A stretch of 64,000 nucleotides of DNA, from contig NZ_AVPJ01000001.1 in NCBI RefSeq assembly GCF_000768705.1, forward strand, positions 124,001 through 188,000, given 5' to 3'. The DNA is from Knoellia sinensis KCTC 19936 (GTDB taxonomy: Bacteria > Actinomycetota > Actinomycetes > Actinomycetales > Dermatophilaceae). This document shows positions 61,840-64,000 of the stretch, in pieces. Under the pieces are notes generated by a model that was given only the letters and a program-made list of their open reading frames with translations, was not told where the DNA came from and ran no database searches. The position numbers and the translations under genes were made by a program. How positions within the stretch are numbered: the stretch's first letter is position 1; every line of letters begins with the position of its first letter.

Positions 61840-62142
61840 TCAGGCAGCGGAGGCGGACACGACAGCCGAGCGACCACCGACAGGCAAGGACACCGGGGCC
61901 GTGAGCGATTCGATGTGCGCCACTCGGCGGCTCACGTCGTCAAGAACCACGGACATGGGGACGTCCAACGCGTCACAGATCGACCCGAGGAGCTCGGACG
62001 AGGCCTCCTTGACGCCACGCTCGATCTCGCTGAGGTAGCCCAAGGAAACAGCGGCGGCGGCGGCCACGTCGCGCAGGGTGCGGCCCTGCTGCTGGCGCCG
62101 CTCACGCAGCACCTCGCCCAACTCGTGTCGGAGCAGGATCAT
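61840..62142 (-). CDS. clgR: ClgR-like XRE-family transcriptional activator
   Basis: 100-residue helix-turn-helix protein of the ClgR/PopR group, which activates clp protease and other proteostasis genes in actinobacteria. [24 protein letters not shown] and [19 protein letters not shown] (the first cut here as [14 protein letters not shown]) cover residues 13-55. The C-terminus ends AVVSASAA; in related PopR/ClgR proteins C-terminal Ala-Ala is a Clp degradation signal. GGGAGG 7 nt upstream supports ATG 62142. Position between pgsA-cinA and downstream genes is the conserved clgR locus. Confidence 0.9.
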   Translation of the reverse strand: MILLRHELGEVLRERRQQQGRTLRDVAAAAAVSLGYLSEIERGVKEASSELLGSICDALDVPMSVVLDDVSRRVAHIESLTAPVSLPVGGRSAVVSASAA

Positions 62143-62262
62143 GGTCGCGCCTCCCTTCGTCGGTCTTCGGTGGTTCGGGTCTCCACGCTACATCGCGAAG
62201 GTCCACTCACGTCGAAGTGTTCCTCGACAGGACCTATTCCCGCTGGTGGTTCGGCGTGGCGC

Positions 62263-62766
62263 TCACGGGGAGCCGGGCGTGTCGCTCGACCCCATCCCGC
62301 CGAGCAGTTCCGCTGCCAGATCGAGCACCGCCCGCACCGTCTCGGTCCGGATCGACTCCCGGTCGCCGGTGAGGGTGAGGCGGCGGGTCTCCACGCCTCC
62401 GGTCCACGGCCCGGCGGCTGCGACGAAGACGACGCCGGCGGGCACGCCGTCCGAGGGGCCGGGTCCGGCGACCCCGGTCGTCGCCAGACCCACGTCGGCA
62501 CCCAGCAGGCGGCAGGCTCCCACGGCCATCTGCGCGGCCACCTCCCCGTCGACCGGGCCGGTGGCGGCGAGCCGGTCGGGGTCGACACCCAGGAGGTCCG
62601 CTTTGATCTCTGTCGCATAGGACACGACGCCCCCGCGAACGGTCGACGACGATCCTGCAACGGACGTCAACGCACCGCTGACGAGTCCGCCCGTGAGCGA
62701 CTCCGCCGTGGCGACCGTCAGGCCTCGCGCGATGAGCGATGCCACGACCTCCGCAGGATCGGTCAC
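62263..62766 (-). CDS. pncC: Nicotinamide-nucleotide amidohydrolase (CinA C-terminal domain)
   Basis: Stand-alone CinA_C/PncC domain, 167 residues, deamidating NMN to nicotinate mononucleotide. LTVATAESLTGGLVSGALTS carries the catalytic Ser, GGVVSYATEIKADLLGV and TGVAGPGPSDGVPAGVVFVA are signature blocks. The N-terminal CinA/COG1058 domain is absent, as is common in this context. GTG 62766 overlaps the pgsA stop by four bases. Confidence 0.94.
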   Translation of the reverse strand: MTDPAEVVASLIARGLTVATAESLTGGLVSGALTSVAGSSSTVRGGVVSYATEIKADLLGVDPDRLAATGPVDGEVAAQMAVGACRLLGADVGLATTGVAGPGPSDGVPAGVVFVAAAGPWTGGVETRRLTLTGDRESIRTETVRAVLDLAAELLGGMGSSDTPGSP

Positions 62767-63416
62767 GGCTTCGGGTGTTCCTCTCGCGCGGCCCGTGCCG
62801 CCCGCTTGGCGTCCGCTCGCGGGCTCGTCTGGCGGAGACGGAAGGCGTCGATCGCGTAGTCGACCCCCGTCACGACGGTGACGACCAGCGCGGCGACGAG
62901 AGTCACCCAGGCGATCGCGTCGAGCACGCCGGTGCCCGGCAACGAGAAGCGGGGAATGACGAAGAACCCGAGCGCCAGCGCCTGGAGCAGCGTCTTGAGC
63001 TTGCCCCCGCGCCCGGCAGCCATGATCCCGTGCCGGATGACCCAGAAGCGCATCACGGTGATGCCCCACTCGCGCACGAGGATCACGATCGTGATCCACC
63101 ACGGGATGTCACCCAGCAGCGACAGTCCAACCAGGGCCATCGTCACGAGGGCCTTGTCGGCGATCGGGTCGGCGACCTTGCCGAAGTTCGTGATCAGTCC
63201 GCGGCTGCGGGCGATGTCGCCGTCGATGCGATCGGTGAACATCGCGACCGCGAACACCGCGAACGCCCACCAACGAAAGCCGGCGTCGTCACCGTCGCCC
63301 CACAGGAGGAGCCACCCGAACACGGGAACGAGAAGCAGACGCAGCACCGTGAGGCCGTTGGCGATGTTCCACGCACTGGGCGCCTCGCGGGCCGCCGACG
63401 GCGGCCCCTGCGTCAT
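62763..63416 (-). CDS. pgsA: CDP-diacylglycerol-glycerol-3-phosphate 3-phosphatidyltransferase
   Basis: Membrane CDP-alcohol phosphotransferase making phosphatidylglycerophosphate, 217 residues. The CAP motif is DGDIARSRGLITNFGKVADP continuing to Asp (D-G-x2-A-R-x8-G-x3-D-x3-D, about residues 65-90). About five membrane helices and a basic Ala/Arg-rich C-terminal tail are seen. ATG 63416 overlaps the rimO stop (ATGA) and its own stop overlaps cinA_C, so rimO-pgsA-pncC are one translationally coupled operon. Confidence 0.95.
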   Translation of the reverse strand: MTQGPPSAAREAPSAWNIANGLTVLRLLLVPVFGWLLLWGDGDDAGFRWWAFAVFAVAMFTDRIDGDIARSRGLITNFGKVADPIADKALVTMALVGLSLLGDIPWWITIVILVREWGITVMRFWVIRHGIMAAGRGGKLKTLLQALALGFFVIPRFSLPGTGVLDAIAWVTLVAALVVTVVTGVDYAIDAFRLRQTSPRADAKRAARAAREEHPKP

Positions 63417-64000
63417 ACCGCCTCCGCCACGAGGTCGATGCCTTCGGTCCCCACGACCGTGGCGACGACGACCTCTCCGACGGCGGCCGTGACGCCGCTG
63501 ACACGAGTCGTCCCATCCACGTCAGGACCCTGGTGCTCGGCCCTGCCCACGACGGCCAGGTCGCCGTCGGCCCCGTCCTCGACCTCCTCGATGAGGACGC
63601 TCACGATCTCGCCGACCCGATCCTCCGCCCGTTGGGCAGTCAGTTCTTCGACGAGGTCGGTGATCCGAGCGACCCGTTCGGCGATCGCCTCCGGGGCGAC
63701 CTTGTCGGGCAGGAGCTCACCCTCGGTGCCGTCCTCGTCCGAGTAGCCGAACACGCCCACCACGTCGAGTCGTGCCTCAGTGAGGAAGTGGGCGAGCTCG
63801 TCGACCTCGGCCTCGGTCTCCCCCGGGAAGCCGACGATGACGTTGCTCCGGATCCCAGCGAGCGGCGAGCGGCGTCGGACGTCCTCGATGAGTCCGAGGA
63901 ACGGCTCGGTCCCGCCGAACCGACGCATCCGCCGCAGGAGCGGTGCCGACGCGTGCTGGAAGGACAGGTCGAACCACGGCATGACCTCGGGGATGGCCAC
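63413..64000 (-). CDS. rimO: Ribosomal protein S12 methylthiotransferase RimO (N-terminal part beyond window)
   Basis: Radical SAM methylthiotransferase modifying Asp of ribosomal protein S12. Only the C-terminal 195 residues are inside the window. They include FDLSFQHASAPLLRRMRRFG, a [18 protein letters not shown] block, GVFGYSDEDGTEG, which is RimO-typical, and a C-terminal TRAM domain (about the last 65 residues). RimO rather than MiaB is favoured by FGYSDEDGT and by position upstream of pgsA. The frame is open to the right edge. Confidence 0.93.
   Translation of the reverse strand: MAIPEVMPWFDLSFQHASAPLLRRMRRFGGTEPFLGLIEDVRRRSPLAGIRSNVIVGFPGETEAEVDELAHFLTEARLDVVGVFGYSDEDGTEGELLPDKVAPEAIAERVARITDLVEELTAQRAEDRVGEIVSVLIEEVEDGADGDLAVVGRAEHQGPDVDGTTRVSGVTAAVGEVVVATVVGTEGIDLVAEAV

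Noticed and set aside
62161-62215. ClgR operator upstream of clgR
   Set aside because: A CGC-N6-GCG element is present, but the reported spacing is five, so it is one base off and not called.

Overview
The window is high-GC (about 70% by eye), densely packed actinobacterial chromosome. Gene content and order (era-corC-ybeY-phoH-HIT, rsmE-dnaJ-hrcA, hemW, lepA, rpsT-holA, hflX, dapF-miaA-def-miaB, recX-recA, lhr-nei2, clgR-cinA-pgsA-rimO) fit Actinomycetota, most likely Micrococcales and perhaps Intrasporangiaceae; the family call is inference only. No rRNA, tRNA, insertion sequence, prophage or CRISPR array was seen.

Layout. 1-1.2 kb: truncated BCCT osmolyte transporter. 1.4-5.7 kb: minus-strand housekeeping operon HIT, phoH, ybeY, corC-like, era. 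5.7-7.4 kb: SigE-family sigma factor with a membrane GerMN/Gmad2 protein. 7.4-11.5 kb: rsmE, dnaJ, hrcA with a CIRCE operator facing a divergent DUF3097 gene. 11.6-19.5 kb: accessory genes, including a cyclic-nucleotide-binding protein translationally coupled to an NTT-like transporter with a helical-repeat tail, hemW, a candidate small RNA, and a cyclodeaminase/phosphatase/NUDIX group. 19.5-25 kb: small enzymes, lepA, secreted proteins, GH25 lysozyme and rpsT with a structured leader. 25-28 kb: holA behind a sigma factor/beta-propeller pair. 28-35 kb: dinG, an SDR and a GH63-like glucosidase. 35-41 kb: Ski2-like helicase, a 43-bp tandem repeat, a tandem GNAT, hflX and a methyltransferase. 41-48.4 kb: ggt, dapF, miaA, def, miaB, yceI. 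48.4-55.6 kb: homocysteine methyltransferase, recX/recA with two damage-response signals, an RNase H fusion, nitronate monooxygenase, ArsR/MFS pair. 55.6-64 kb: lhr-nei2, grpB-like, clgR, cinA C-terminal, pgsA and truncated rimO.

How the parts work together. One theme is RNA and protein quality control: era, ybeY, rsmE, miaA, miaB, rimO, lepA, hflX, def, and the dnaJ/hrcA stress circuit. A second is DNA repair: recA, recX, lhr, nei2, dinG, with an SOS box and candidate PafBC-type promoters. Two SigE-family sigma factors, each with its own membrane partner, add envelope signalling. Many start codons lie 6-7 nt after a TANNNT hexamer, the actinobacterial leaderless arrangement.

The most unusual signals are non-coding. 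The non-palindromic octamer GTATGCCG occurs 36 times in 64 kb (18 per orientation) where about two are expected, and is enriched between genes. There is a promoter-three-hairpin-terminator unit that looks like an undescribed small RNA (16.94-17.07 kb), a three-way-junction leader in front of rpsT, and several long-armed intergenic inverted repeats.
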